Shown: positions 16,920 to 26,677, numbered from the stretch's first letter. The stretch is 64,000 bases of DNA from Flavobacterium rivuli WB 3.3-2 = DSM 21788 (GCF_000378485.1 NZ_KB899974.1:94354-158353); one strand, 5' to 3'. Program-made: numbers and translations. Notes: generated by a model from the letters alone, not told the origin.

Positions 16920-18332
16920 TTATCTCCAGCCTCCGCCAAGAGAGCGGTAAAGCTCTACATCGGCTTCAAGCCTCGATTTCTTTTGGGCAACAAGCTCAAG
17001 CTCACTTTGCAGTAAGTTGCCCTGCGCAGTAATTACCTCCAGGTAATTTGCCATACCATTCTGGAAAAGCATATCGGCATTGCCCACTGCGGTTTGCAAC
17101 GTGCTTACCCTGTTGGCAACTATACCATAGCTTGTTTCCAGTTTCTCTATTTTTATTAGCGAGTTAGATACTTCCTGTACAGCAACTAATACCTGCTGAC
17201 GAAAGTTTATTACTGCTTTTTCGCGCTGCACTTTAGCAACTTCATATTCTGTGCGCAGCCTTTTTCCGTTTAATAGTGGCTGTGCAATACTACCGCCCAC
17301 AATACCAAACAACGAAGCAGGAATATTAAACCATTTACTGGCTTCGAAGGCATTTACGCCACCAGTTGCAGATATTACTAACGATGGGTAAAGGCTTCCT
17401 TTTGCAATACCTGCCTTAGCATTTGCATCCAGTATGGCAAGCTCTGCAGCTTTTACATCCGGGCGATGGCTTACTAAAGATGAAGGTACACCTGCCGTTA
17501 AATTATTGCCTGATGCAATGTTGTTTAATACCACTTTACGCTCTACCGCTTTAGGGAAACTGCCCGCCAGTACGCTTAACGCGTTTTCCTGTATGGCAAT
17601 GTTTTGCTCTAACTCCGGCACCAGCTGAGACGCAACTAAACGTTGTGCCTCGGCTTGCTGTTTAGCTAACGATGTTACCTGGCCTGCATCATATTGCAGG
17701 TTAATAATGGTCAGCGTCCTTTCATTAAGTGCTACGTTTTTTTTAGCAATTTCCAGTTGGGCATCAAGCATAAGCAGGTTGTAAAAACCCTTTGCTACAG
17801 TAGATACAATAGTAGTTTGCAGTGCTTTTTTAGCTTCTTCGGTTTGCAGGTATTGTGCCAGTGCACTACGCTTGCGGTTTTTTATCTTACCCCAGATGTC
17901 AGCCTCCCATGATAGTCCTGCCGAAGCAGTAAAATCGTCAATATGGTTCTGGCCTAAAAACTGGCTAAGGCTTATACCGTTAAGGCTGTTTTGCGACGGA
18001 TTTGTAGAAGTAGCACCTACGTTTACATTAACGTTGGGCACATTGTTCCACTTGGTTTGCCTGTATTGCAATTGTGCAATTTCTATATTCTTTTGGGCTA
18101 CCAGCAGGTCGTTGTTTTTAGCAACGGCATTGCTTATAAGCGTTTGCAGGGTAGGCTCTGTAAAAAAGGTTTTATAGTCCAGGTCTGCAATGCTGGTAGT
18201 ATCTGTAGATGTTACATCCCTGTATGTTTCCGGCAGGGCATCTTTAGGAGTCTCTACATCCTTAGATATTTTGCAGGATGTTATAAGTATCAGTAAAAGG
18301 GATACTGAATACGTTGTTATATACTTTTTCAT
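16920..18332 (-). CDS. outer-membrane efflux lipoprotein, TolC/OprM (NodT) family
   Basis: A 470-residue outer-membrane channel for a tripartite RND pump. The signal peptide ends in the lipobox LITSC, so Cys20 is lipidated. Two OEP repeats are seen: coiled-coil helices such as KNNDLLVAQKNIEIAQLQY in the first half and a matching copy in the second half, with HRPDVKAAELAI, a hallmark of the family. It is the third gene of the adaptor-permease-channel operon, 8 bp after the permease. Substrates are unknown. Confidence 0.92.
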   Translation of the reverse strand: MKKYITTYSVSLLLILITSCKISKDVETPKDALPETYRDVTSTDTTSIADLDYKTFFTEPTLQTLISNAVAKNNDLLVAQKNIEIAQLQYRQTKWNNVPNVNVNVGATSTNPSQNSLNGISLSQFLGQNHIDDFTASAGLSWEADIWGKIKNRKRSALAQYLQTEEAKKALQTTIVSTVAKGFYNLLMLDAQLEIAKKNVALNERTLTIINLQYDAGQVTSLAKQQAEAQRLVASQLVPELEQNIAIQENALSVLAGSFPKAVERKVVLNNIASGNNLTAGVPSSLVSHRPDVKAAELAILDANAKAGIAKGSLYPSLVISATGGVNAFEASKWFNIPASLFGIVGGSIAQPLLNGKRLRTEYEVAKVQREKAVINFRQQVLVAVQEVSNSLIKIEKLETSYGIVANRVSTLQTAVGNADMLFQNGMANYLEVITAQGNLLQSELELVAQKKSRLEADVELYRSLGGGWR

Positions 18333-18340
18333 GATTATGA

Positions 18341-21300
18341 TTAAATAGATGCAGCGGCATTTGCAGCTTTTGCTTCGTTATTGATTACTGCCTGTGGTTT
18401 TTTGCCCACTTTTTCCTGCAGGTACTGGAAGATGACGAATAATACAGGGATGATGAACAAACCTAATATTACACCCGATATCATACCTCCTGCAGCACCT
18501 ATACTAATAGAGTGGTTACCCTGTGCAGATGGTCCTGTGGCACTCATCATGGGTATTAAACCTACAATAAAGGCAAGCGACGTCATGATGATAGGACGTA
18601 AGCGCAGCTTGGCAGCATCTATAGCAGCTTTAGCCAATGCCTGTCCTGATTTTCGTTTCTGCGATGCAAACTCAATAATAAGGATCGCATTTTTAGCGAG
18701 GAGCCCTATAAGCATTACCAGTGCAACCTGTACATAAATGTTATTTTCTATTCCTGTTAAGCCTATGGCTACAAATACTCCGAATATTCCGGCAGGGATT
18801 GATAAGATTACTGCTAAAGGCAGGATGTAACTTTCGTACTGCGCTGCAAGCAGGAAGTAAATGAAGATAAGACATAATAAGAAAATCGTAGCAGACTGTC
18901 CTCCGGAAGAAATCTCCTCGCGTGTTTGCCCGGAAAACTCATAACTATATCCTGCCGGTAAGTTTTGTGCCGCAACTTCTTCAATTGCCTTGATGGCATC
19001 TCCCGAACTGAATCCCGGTTTAGGAATTGCGTTAATAGAGATAGAGTTAAAAAGGTTATACCTCGAAGCTGTTTCAGAACCATATATACGGGTTAGTTTT
19101 ACCAAGGTATTTATAGGAACACTTTCGCCGTTTTTGTTTTTTACAAATACCCTGTCTATAGCCGACGGATCTGCCCTGTCCTGAATATCTGCCTGAACCA
19201 CAACTCTGTAGTATTTACCAAAGCGGTTAAAATCTGATGCCTGTGCACTACCAAAGTAAGCCTGCATAGTTTGTAAAATGTCTTTTACTTTTACACCTAA
19301 CTGGTCGGCCTTTGCATCGTTAATGTCCAATTGTAATTGAGGATAATCGGCTTTAAAACTTGTAAAGGCCACAGCTATTTCCGGGCGTTTCATTAATTCT
19401 CCTATAAAGCCCTGAGAGATGCCGCTAAATTTATCCAGTTTACCGCCGGTTTTATCCTGTAATACTAAATCTAACGCTTCAACATTACTAAAGCCCGGTA
19501 CTGTAGGGAAGCTGAATACAAAGAAACTACCGCCTGAAATGGCACCTAATTTGCCACGAACCTGGTTCATAATTTCGTCTATGTTTTTAACATCGCCGCG
19601 TTCTTCATTTGGCTTAAGCAATACAAACACAACTGCCGATGACGGGCTTGTAGAATTTGTAAGCAGGTTGAAACCGGAGATTGCCGTTACAAACCTTGAA
19701 GCATCCAGGCCTCTTAAGGTATTCTCAGCTTCTGTCATTATTTTTTGGGTTCCATCAAGCGAAGTACCGGATGGTGTGTTTACTGATATGGCAATAAAGC
19801 CCTGATCTTCTGTAGGTATAAATCCTGCAGGAGTAGTTTTTACCATTACAACGGTAGCCACGGTAACTAATGCCAGGCCGCCCAGGCTAACCCATTTATT
19901 ACGTATTAAGAAAGCTATACCACCTACATAGCGGTTTGTTAATGCATTAAAACTATTATTGAAACCTATAAAGAACTTTTCTTTAAATCCTTTGTTAGCG
20001 TATGGAGCTTCTCCGTCGTGAGCGCTGTGGTTATCTTTTAAGAACAAAGCGGCAAGGGCAGGGCTTAACGTTAATGCATTAACAGCAGAAATTACAATTG
20101 CAATTGCCATAGTAAAGGCAAACTGGCGGTAAAATACCCCGGTTGAACCTTCCATAAAGCCTACCGGAAGGAATACGGCAGCCATTACCAGCGTGATTGA
20201 GATAATAGCACCTGTAATTTCGTGCATGGCTTCCTGTGTTGCTACTTTAGGAGACAGTCCTTTGTGCTCCATTTTGGCATGCACCGCCTCTACAACTACA
20301 ATAGCATCATCTACCACAATACCAATGGCCAGGATTAAGGCAAATAACGTAAGCAGGTTTATTGAGAAACCAAAAAGCTGCATGAAAAAGAATGTTCCTA
20401 AAATGGCTACCGGTACAGCAATTGCCGGTATTAAAGTAGACCTAAAATCCTGAAGGAATATAAATACTACTATAAATACTAAAATAAAAGCTTCGAGTAG
20501 TGTATGTTCTACCTGCTCGATAGACTGGTCTAACGAAACTTTTGTGCTGTAAAATATATTGTGTTTTATTTCGGTAGGAAAATCTTTAGATGCTTTAACC
20601 ATCAATTTATTAATGGCAACCTGAATATCGTTAGAGTTAGAACCAGCCAACTGGATAATACCCATTACAACTCCTTTTTTACCGTTTAAGCGTGTTAAAC
20701 TGTTATATGAGTAAGCACCAAGTTCTACTCTTGCAACATCTTTTAAACGTAGTACAGATCCGTCTGCGTCAGATCGTATTGCAATGTTTTGGTAGTCTTC
20801 CGGTTTAGTAAGTTTTCCTTTGTATTTAATTACATATTCAAAAACTTCTTTACTTCTTTCTCCAAATTTACCTGGGGCAGCTTCTAAGCTTTTGTCCTGT
20901 ATAGCTGCCATAACCTCATTTGGCGCAACATTATAAGTTGCCATTTGCGTAGGGTTTAGCCATACACGCATTGAGTAATCTTTTGTACCTCCAAAAATAG
21001 CAGCCGAACCTACGCCCGGTATACGTTTTATCTCAGGGATAATGTTTATCTGAGCATAATTGGCAACAAAAGTCTGGTCGTATTTAGCTTCGTCTTCGGT
21101 ATATAAACCTATAGCCATGATAAAGCTATTTTGCTGCTTAGCGGTAATAACACCCTGCTGAACAACTTCTGCCGGTAACTGGCTTGTTGCCTGCGCAACC
21201 CTGTTTTGTACATTTACAGCAGCCTGGTCTGCATTTGTGCCCAGTTTAAAGAAAACTGTAATGGCTAATGTACCGTCGTTACTGGCTGTAGAGCTCATAT

Positions 21301-21529
21301 AGGTCATGTTCTCAACACCATTTATAGATTCTTCTAATGACGGAGCAACAGATCGTAAAACTGTTTCGGCATTTGCTCCCGGATAAACAGCTGTAACTAA
21401 TACAGATGGTGGGGCAATGTCAGGAAACTGTTGTAAAGGTAATTTTGTAAGCCCCAGTATACCCATAATCACCAATAAGATGGAGATAACGGTTGCCAGT
21501 ACCGGCCTTTGTATAAATATTTTGAACAT
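18341..21529 (-). CDS. RND multidrug efflux permease, HAE1 (AcrB-like) family
   Basis: A 1062-residue inner-membrane proton-driven pump. The usual layout is seen: TM1 at the N-terminus (FIQRPVLATVISILLVIMG), a large periplasmic loop, TM2-6, a second periplasmic loop and TM7-12. The proton relay residues are in GIVVDDAIVVVE of TM4. Other family marks are PSLEESINGVENM, FGGTKDYSMRVWL and GLLAKNAILIIEFA. Adaptor and channel genes flank it with 11-bp and 8-bp gaps, so all three are expressed together. The HAE1 class mostly exports hydrophobic or amphiphilic compounds. Confidence 0.94.
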   Translation of the reverse strand: MFKIFIQRPVLATVISILLVIMGILGLTKLPLQQFPDIAPPSVLVTAVYPGANAETVLRSVAPSLEESINGVENMTYMSSTASNDGTLAITVFFKLGTNADQAAVNVQNRVAQATSQLPAEVVQQGVITAKQQNSFIMAIGLYTEDEAKYDQTFVANYAQINIIPEIKRIPGVGSAAIFGGTKDYSMRVWLNPTQMATYNVAPNEVMAAIQDKSLEAAPGKFGERSKEVFEYVIKYKGKLTKPEDYQNIAIRSDADGSVLRLKDVARVELGAYSYNSLTRLNGKKGVVMGIIQLAGSNSNDIQVAINKLMVKASKDFPTEIKHNIFYSTKVSLDQSIEQVEHTLLEAFILVFIVVFIFLQDFRSTLIPAIAVPVAILGTFFFMQLFGFSINLLTLFALILAIGIVVDDAIVVVEAVHAKMEHKGLSPKVATQEAMHEITGAIISITLVMAAVFLPVGFMEGSTGVFYRQFAFTMAIAIVISAVNALTLSPALAALFLKDNHSAHDGEAPYANKGFKEKFFIGFNNSFNALTNRYVGGIAFLIRNKWVSLGGLALVTVATVVMVKTTPAGFIPTEDQGFIAISVNTPSGTSLDGTQKIMTEAENTLRGLDASRFVTAISGFNLLTNSTSPSSAVVFVLLKPNEERGDVKNIDEIMNQVRGKLGAISGGSFFVFSFPTVPGFSNVEALDLVLQDKTGGKLDKFSGISQGFIGELMKRPEIAVAFTSFKADYPQLQLDINDAKADQLGVKVKDILQTMQAYFGSAQASDFNRFGKYYRVVVQADIQDRADPSAIDRVFVKNKNGESVPINTLVKLTRIYGSETASRYNLFNSISINAIPKPGFSSGDAIKAIEEVAAQNLPAGYSYEFSGQTREEISSGGQSATIFLLCLIFIYFLLAAQYESYILPLAVILSIPAGIFGVFVAIGLTGIENNIYVQVALVMLIGLLAKNAILIIEFASQKRKSGQALAKAAIDAAKLRLRPIIMTSLAFIVGLIPMMSATGPSAQGNHSISIGAAGGMISGVILGLFIIPVLFVIFQYLQEKVGKKPQAVINNEAKAANAAASI

Positions 21530-21540
21530 TGTCGTAAAAA

Positions 21541-22683
21541 TTATTTTTTATTAATTACTTGGGCAACTTTACCCGCTTTTTCAGGTTGTATTACTTGTCC
21601 GTCCTGAAGTTTATCGATACCGCTAAGTACAATTTGATCGCCGGATTTTACACCGTCGTTAATTAAGTAATCAGTACCTCTCTTTCCTATAACTGTAATT
21701 GGCATTTTAGTTACCTTATTATCTTTGCTTACAGTGAAAACAAAAACTTTATCCTGCATTTCTATAGTAGCCGACTGAGGTACAATAATGGCATTTTCAT
21801 GGGGCAGGCTAAGGCGTATTTTACCTGTGTTACCAGAGCGTAACAATCCTTTAGCATTGGCAAATTTTGCCCTTAATGTAATAGCTCCGGTGTTTTTATC
21901 AAACTGGCCATCTACCATATCCACTTTTCCTGTTACAGGATAATCAGAATTATCTGCAAGTACTAATGACACAGGTGTAAGATGTTTAATTTTATCGTCT
22001 ATAGTATTACCGCTATACTGCTCTTTAAACTTAATAAAGTCGGCTTCGCCAAGAGAAAAGTAAGCATAAACCTCATGAACGTCAGATAGTTTGGTTAATG
22101 CCTCAGCATCTGTTACCGCAATAAGACTGCCTTGTTTTTTTGGTAAACGGCCTATATAGCCACCAACCGGTGCTGTAATAAGGGTATAGCCTAAGTTAAT
22201 TTTTGCACTGCCCACCATTGCTTTAGCCTGCTCAAGGTTTGCCTGTGCAACCTGGTGTGAAGCTTTAGCTGTTTTTAACTGATAATCAGATACTACTTTG
22301 TTAGCAACAAGTGGGGTAAGTTTATCAATTTCTAACTGGGTGTTAATTAAGGAAGCCTGGGCAGCATGGTAGCTTGCAAGAGCATTATTAAGTTGCTCAC
22401 GGTAAGGCTGTTCGTTTATTTTAAACAATGGCTGGCCTTTAGTTACAAGGGCGCCTTCATCTACAAATATTTTTTCCAGGTTACCGTTAACCTGTGGGCG
22501 AATTTCTATATCTACAGTGCCTTGTAATGCTGCCGGATATTCCTGGTCTGTAACTGTATTGGCACTGTTGATGGTAGCAACCGGAAGGGTAGGGGCTGGT
22601 ACCGCCTGTTGTTGTGCCGATTGGTCTGGGCCACAACTGGCCATTGCTGCCAGTAACATGGCAAGGGGAAGGATAATTTTCAT
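21541..22683 (-). CDS. RND efflux periplasmic adaptor lipoprotein (AcrA-like)
   Basis: A membrane fusion protein linking permease and channel. I choose the ATG at 22683, because it gives a lipoprotein signal (MKIILPLAMLLAAMASC); an in-frame ATG 18 codons earlier (22737) would add a charged leader before it. The lipoyl/barrel-sandwich halves (EIRPQVNGNLEKIFVDEGALV and TLITAPVGGYIGRL) flank an alpha hairpin, followed by beta-barrel and membrane-proximal domains. It is the first gene of the operon and lies downstream of tetR and the operator-like repeat array. Confidence 0.9.
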   Translation of the reverse strand: MKIILPLAMLLAAMASCGPDQSAQQQAVPAPTLPVATINSANTVTDQEYPAALQGTVDIEIRPQVNGNLEKIFVDEGALVTKGQPLFKINEQPYREQLNNALASYHAAQASLINTQLEIDKLTPLVANKVVSDYQLKTAKASHQVAQANLEQAKAMVGSAKINLGYTLITAPVGGYIGRLPKKQGSLIAVTDAEALTKLSDVHEVYAYFSLGEADFIKFKEQYSGNTIDDKIKHLTPVSLVLADNSDYPVTGKVDMVDGQFDKNTGAITLRAKFANAKGLLRSGNTGKIRLSLPHENAIIVPQSATIEMQDKVFVFTVSKDNKVTKMPITVIGKRGTDYLINDGVKSGDQIVLSGIDKLQDGQVIQPEKAGKVAQVINKK

Positions 22684-22842
22684 GTTGTCGAGAATTTTGA
22701 AGATTAAATTATATTGAGGAGAGATATTTGTTTTCATTTATATAGGTATTGCTTTGTATTTATATGTGTAATTGATGATATAGAATAAGTGTTCCGGGTA
22801 ACTATAAATGATTAAATGTTTTCATAATTATTACATTAATTA

Positions 22843-23060
22843 AATAATCTAACACCGTTAAGTGCTTTGGCAAATAATTGCCTTAAAAATTGTTAGTTAT
22901 ACACCTTGTAAATAATCTAACAACGTTAAGTGGCAAATCAAAAAAAAGGTAATTATCCTCTTATATTATGCCTTAAATAATCTAACGGCGTTAAGTTAAT
23001 TGTTAAAAAAAATGCTACTATTATACTTATGCTTAATAAATAATCTAACAGCGTTAAGTT
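22843..23060. repeat. four tandem operator-like repeats before the efflux operon
   Basis: Four copies of a 22-bp element start at 22843, 22911, 22976 and 23039, 63-68 bp apart. All share AATAATCTAAC, two variable bases, then CGTTAAGT. The core TAACxxxGTTA is palindromic; copy 3 (TAACGGCGTTA) is perfect. The same core overlaps the tetR promoter at 23689-23699. The spacers are A/T-rich and differ, but each following copy is preceded by a related CCTTGTA / CCTTA / CTTAA stretch, suggesting a duplicated 65-bp unit. They fill most of the 390-bp gap between tetR and the adaptor gene. Most likely they are TetR-family binding sites. Confidence 0.75.
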
Positions 23061-23073
23061 TACAACAAAAAAA

Positions 23074-23679
23074 TTATGCTGCTACTTTTAGTGAATGTAT
23101 TATTCCGCTAATAGCATCTCTTAATATTTGTGTATTCATTTCTACAGGTAAACCATTACCTATAATATTTATGGATATTAGTCCATGTATGATCGAGAAG
23201 AAAGTAAAATATTTTTGCTTAACAATCTCGTGCGCCGGATTTCCCATAACTTCACTAATAGTATCAGTAAATAATCGGTACGGATTTTCTGCCTCAGCAC
23301 ACTGCATTAAGCAACATGTCATTTCTACACCAAACATAACCTGATAAAGCTCCTTATCGCTAAAAGCATAATCCCAAAAAGCTAACCACATTGCCTCAAG
23401 TCCCTCTTCGGCGCTTGCTGAGTTTTCTTTAGCTATTTTAAGCTTTTGTGTTAACTCTAAAAAACCTTTTTTAGTTAATTCATTCAGTATGGCATCCTTG
23501 TTCGAAAAATACTCATAAATAATGGGGGCAGTATATTCTATCCTGTCGGCAATCTTACGCATATTCAAACCAAGCCATCCCTCTTCTTTAACTATGTCAT
23601 AGGCAGCATTCAGGATATTGCACCTGGTTTCTTCCTTTTGTCTTAGTATTCTATCTTTACTGGCCATTGTATCTTGCAT
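23074..23679 (-). CDS. TetR/AcrR-family transcriptional repressor
   Basis: About 201 residues. The N-terminal TetR helix-turn-helix is clear: RCNILNAAYDIVKEEGW, then NMRKIADRIEYTAPIIYEYF and NKDAILNELTKKGF. The C-terminal ligand domain is variable; it holds CCLMQC, an unusual cysteine pair. ATG at 23679 is preferred; another ATG four codons later (23667) is possible and a TTG at 23694 lies inside the operator, so is unlikely. It is followed by the RND operon on the same strand, and palindromes matching one in its own promoter lie between them. The simplest reading is an autoregulated repressor of the pump. Confidence 0.88.
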   Translation of the reverse strand: MQDTMASKDRILRQKEETRCNILNAAYDIVKEEGWLGLNMRKIADRIEYTAPIIYEYFSNKDAILNELTKKGFLELTQKLKIAKENSASAEEGLEAMWLAFWDYAFSDKELYQVMFGVEMTCCLMQCAEAENPYRLFTDTISEVMGNPAHEIVKQKYFTFFSIIHGLISINIIGNGLPVEMNTQILRDAISGIIHSLKVAA

Positions 23680-23688
23680 TAAATCGTT

Positions 23689-23709
23689 TAACAACGTTAG
23701 GCAAAGATA
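23689..23709 (-). promoter_or_regulatory. tetR promoter with overlapping operator
   Basis: On the minus strand TATCTTTG (23702-23709) matches the -7 box TAnnTTTG. Directly downstream lies TAACAACGTTA (23689-23699), the same palindromic core as in the four repeats before the efflux operon, placed at the likely transcription start. The ATG follows 9 bp later. This is the classic layout for repression of the gene by its own product. No clear -33 TTG is seen. Confidence 0.65.
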
Positions 23710-23943
23710 CTACCTTTATTAATGTGTAATTAAAAATTTGTCATAAATTTTCTCTATGCTATAATAGATGATTGTTTTTTAGGTTTTAAATTATTGTTTT
23801 TCAGCGCTTTAATTCTTGAAATTTAAAATAAATATATTCAAATATTTCTATACGTTATATCGTAATTGACATATAATCTCTCTGAAAAATATAATTATAT
23901 GTGCAATTTTTCGAACAGGTAAGATTGTGACTGCCATTAAACA

Positions 23944-24879
23944 CTAAACAATTCCCAACTTGGCAAAAGTAAGCGGGCCAACCACACCATCATCGTCCAA
24001 ATTATTATTTAGCTGAAAAGCCTTAACTGCCTTATAAGTCTTATCTGCAAATACGCCTGTAACAGGTAAATTTAATTGCGGGTCTTTAGCGTTTAATGCT
24101 TTCTGCACCTCGGTAACTAAAAATCCTGAACTCCCCTTTTTTAGGTAACTCCCCGATATTAATTTGGCACGGGCTATCCTTTGATCGTTTACAGCCTCCT
24201 GCAGTGCGCCTGTAACAACTGTATCTGCAGTACCGGTAACTGCCATATTGTTTTCCTGTTGAAATTGCTTTAAAAAATCTTCGGTCTGGGTGCCAAACCA
24301 TCCGTCTACCTCTATAGCATATCCTAAATCAAACAAATATTTTTGTAAAACTGTTACGGCCGATCCTCTTGCACCATTGCTCAATACGGCATCGGGCACG
24401 GTAATGGCAACATCTATATAGATCCCCGGGTTAATGAACGATTTTACCAGATTGCGCGACCGTTCACGCACCATTACTTTACCGCCATCGCTGTCATTAC
24501 CCTGAATAGTGTTACCTTCATAAGCCTCAAACAACGTTTTAGCAGTATTTTTCCATTTTATAAATATCCCTATATGATCGGCATAGCCGTTACCTTCCCA
24601 GTCGTAAATTACAATGTCGCCGGGTTCGGGTGTTGTCGTGAGCTTGTTTTTAGATTTGTAGTAGTTATGTGCCGACTGGCAATGGTGGATGCCTTTTGGT
24701 GTCTGGATATTACCTAACGGATTTCCGGCTTTATCAAAAACCCAGCTTACAAATATGGCACACCACTTTTGCCCGTTAAGGTTATACCAAACGCCATACT
24801 TTGTTTTGTTGCTTCCGGCGGGGCTCTCTACCGTATTTAACTCTGCTTTTGCAGTTTCTAAAACTTTTGCTCTTGACAT
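23944..24879 (-). CDS. CHAP-domain peptidoglycan hydrolase with two PG-binding domains
   Basis: A 311-residue protein. The N-terminal CHAP domain (about 1-150) has its catalytic Cys in QKWCAIFVSW and His in YADHIGIF. Two peptidoglycan-binding (PG_binding_1) modules follow: GARGSAVTVLQKYLFDLGY with VDGWFG at about 170-230 and SSGFLVTEVQKAL with VTGVF at about 245-310. There is no signal peptide or membrane anchor, unlike housekeeping wall enzymes; that is the layout of endolysins and of effectors exported by other means. It begins 4 bp after the patatin-like gene and must be cotranscribed with it. Confidence 0.85.
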   Translation of the reverse strand: MSRAKVLETAKAELNTVESPAGSNKTKYGVWYNLNGQKWCAIFVSWVFDKAGNPLGNIQTPKGIHHCQSAHNYYKSKNKLTTTPEPGDIVIYDWEGNGYADHIGIFIKWKNTAKTLFEAYEGNTIQGNDSDGGKVMVRERSRNLVKSFINPGIYIDVAITVPDAVLSNGARGSAVTVLQKYLFDLGYAIEVDGWFGTQTEDFLKQFQQENNMAVTGTADTVVTGALQEAVNDQRIARAKLISGSYLKKGSSGFLVTEVQKALNAKDPQLNLPVTGVFADKTYKAVKAFQLNNNLDDDGVVGPLTFAKLGIV

Positions 24880-24883
24880 AGTG

Positions 24884-26677
24884 TTATGGAATTTTGTTGT
24901 TTGCTGCTTTTGCTTTCGCTACTGCCTTGTCTGATGTATAGCCCGTTATAAGCGACCATTCATACAACGAGTCTTTTATAAGCGAAAGGGTTTTGTTGGT
25001 AAGTTTTTTATTAAGCCATAATTTTGCCCCACCCATTAATAGTAAGTCCTGATACCAGGGCAAATCGGCTACATTAAGTATCAGTTTTTCAACACGCTTT
25101 TTAAGAGGTGTCTTAAAGCGGTCTATATCTTCGGGTTTAATTCTTGGCCAGTTTTCGCCCGAACTAAATACAGGCATCTTTAAGGTGCGTGGGGCAGGGC
25201 GTGGGGTAAATATCGGGATGATCTGGTATTCTTTTTGCTCTTCCGGCTTTGTAACTCCCGATGCAAATTTTGCCCAGTCGGCATTTTTATAACCCTCTTT
25301 AAATATCTCGTTGTTATATAACGCCGATTCCGGAACGGTAAAGTAATCCCTCAAAAATATCTCGCAGTTGTACCTTCCCAGATAATAATCGTGTATGCGG
25401 AACTCCTTATTTAAGAACCCGCCAAATCCTGAAAGGTTACCGCAGGCAATGGCTTTCTCTCCAAAAACCTCTTCGTCTTCACCCTTTAGGTTTTTAATAA
25501 TGCGCGAAGGCGATATTATAAACCTGCTGCCATCGTTAAGCACCATGGCATCCTTATACTCTTTTGGCTTGGCCCGCATTTGCGATAGCATTGCGCTAAG
25601 CGTGTTAGGCAATACCGTCATAATATCGGAGTCCATAACAAAAGGGTCGGCCTGTACACTCGGGAACGGGTCTATCATGAGCACTGTATTCTCAAAAGTG
25701 TTGTAATCGCAGTTTATATCTGCCAGTGCTTTTTCTTTAGCATCTTCGCTTATAAAGCCTGCACCATATTCTTTTAAATAAATATCGTTAAGCAGGTCGC
25801 GCACTTTTTCAAACGGCTCATTGTTTATAACGCCACCGTCTACATTAAGGGTAGTAACAAGATCATCTGTTAAGGGTGTATTTTTAAAAACGTAATCCAG
25901 CCAGGGTATTTGCTCTACATACTTTTTTTCGCGTACCAGTATCCTCGGCTTCAACCCTGCAGGAAATGCTCCGGTGGCCATTGCCGCATCTTTTGCAGTA
26001 GCAACATATTTGCCGCTTCTAAAATCGAGCGGTATCCACGGGCCTCCCGTTTCTGGCTTCACGCCATCCATAACCTCAAAACACGCATAGTCGTTATGTA
26101 CCGACATGTAGTATTTTTCTTTACGAACCTCGTTGCGTTGTGCAGAATTTAGGTCGGCATAATAATAAAAGCCTTCAAGGTTAGTAAGGGTGCTGAATAT
26201 TTTTACGGGAGCTTCAAAATAAGAGGGTGTAGGTACCCATTTTGTTACATCGCTCCGCATCATTTTATTGGCTATCTTGTCTATAAAATCAGAGTTAAGC
26301 GCTGATATTATTTTGCCCGGTTTAATATCTGAAGTTTCGAGCATGTGCGGAAACATATCCCCGTCTATAAGGTCTACCCAACTGTGGTAAAGTTTATTTT
26401 CGGGGTGTTCATCTAATAATTTTGCTGGTTCAGGCAAAGGTACCGGTGTAATGGTATTGTTAAGAGTACTTGCGGCTAAAAGGGCTGTCATTCCGCCTGC
26501 CGATGCCCCACCCATAATAGGTATGGTAACACTATGGTTAGGCACTCCCGGCTCACCACGTCTTTTATCCCATTCGGCAAGTGCTTCTAATAGGTAATCC
26601 ATAACACCCGCGGTATATGCCCCGGCAGATACTGCCCCGGCCATGCATAATCCTATCCTGAATGGTTTTTTGCTCAT
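24884..26677 (-). CDS. patatin-like phospholipase
   Basis: A 597-residue lipase-fold protein. The nucleophile elbow is GGASAGG (Ser of GxSxG) near residue 58, with the glycine-rich oxyanion segment MAGAVSAGAYTAGVMDYLLE-like at the N-terminus. The catalytic Asp is in the DGG of NVDGGVINNEPFE near residue 280. It is much longer than simple patatins; the C-terminal half has no recognised domain. There is no signal peptide. It is first in a two-gene unit with a peptidoglycan hydrolase. A hydrolase pair aimed at membrane and wall would suit an antibacterial or self-lysis role, but that is inference. Confidence 0.85.
   Translation of the reverse strand: MSKKPFRIGLCMAGAVSAGAYTAGVMDYLLEALAEWDKRRGEPGVPNHSVTIPIMGGASAGGMTALLAASTLNNTITPVPLPEPAKLLDEHPENKLYHSWVDLIDGDMFPHMLETSDIKPGKIISALNSDFIDKIANKMMRSDVTKWVPTPSYFEAPVKIFSTLTNLEGFYYYADLNSAQRNEVRKEKYYMSVHNDYACFEVMDGVKPETGGPWIPLDFRSGKYVATAKDAAMATGAFPAGLKPRILVREKKYVEQIPWLDYVFKNTPLTDDLVTTLNVDGGVINNEPFEKVRDLLNDIYLKEYGAGFISEDAKEKALADINCDYNTFENTVLMIDPFPSVQADPFVMDSDIMTVLPNTLSAMLSQMRAKPKEYKDAMVLNDGSRFIISPSRIIKNLKGEDEEVFGEKAIACGNLSGFGGFLNKEFRIHDYYLGRYNCEIFLRDYFTVPESALYNNEIFKEGYKNADWAKFASGVTKPEEQKEYQIIPIFTPRPAPRTLKMPVFSSGENWPRIKPEDIDRFKTPLKKRVEKLILNVADLPWYQDLLLMGGAKLWLNKKLTNKTLSLIKDSLYEWSLITGYTSDKAVAKAKAANNKIP

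Noticed and set aside
22843..23060. CRISPR-like array of four 22-bp repeats
   Set aside because: Repeats are too short and not identical, spacers are low-complexity and partly alike, and no cas genes are near. The palindromic core shared with the tetR promoter favours operators.
23667..23694. TTG start at 23694 for tetR
   Set aside because: It would lie inside the palindromic operator; ATG at 23679 gives a normal TetR N-terminus.
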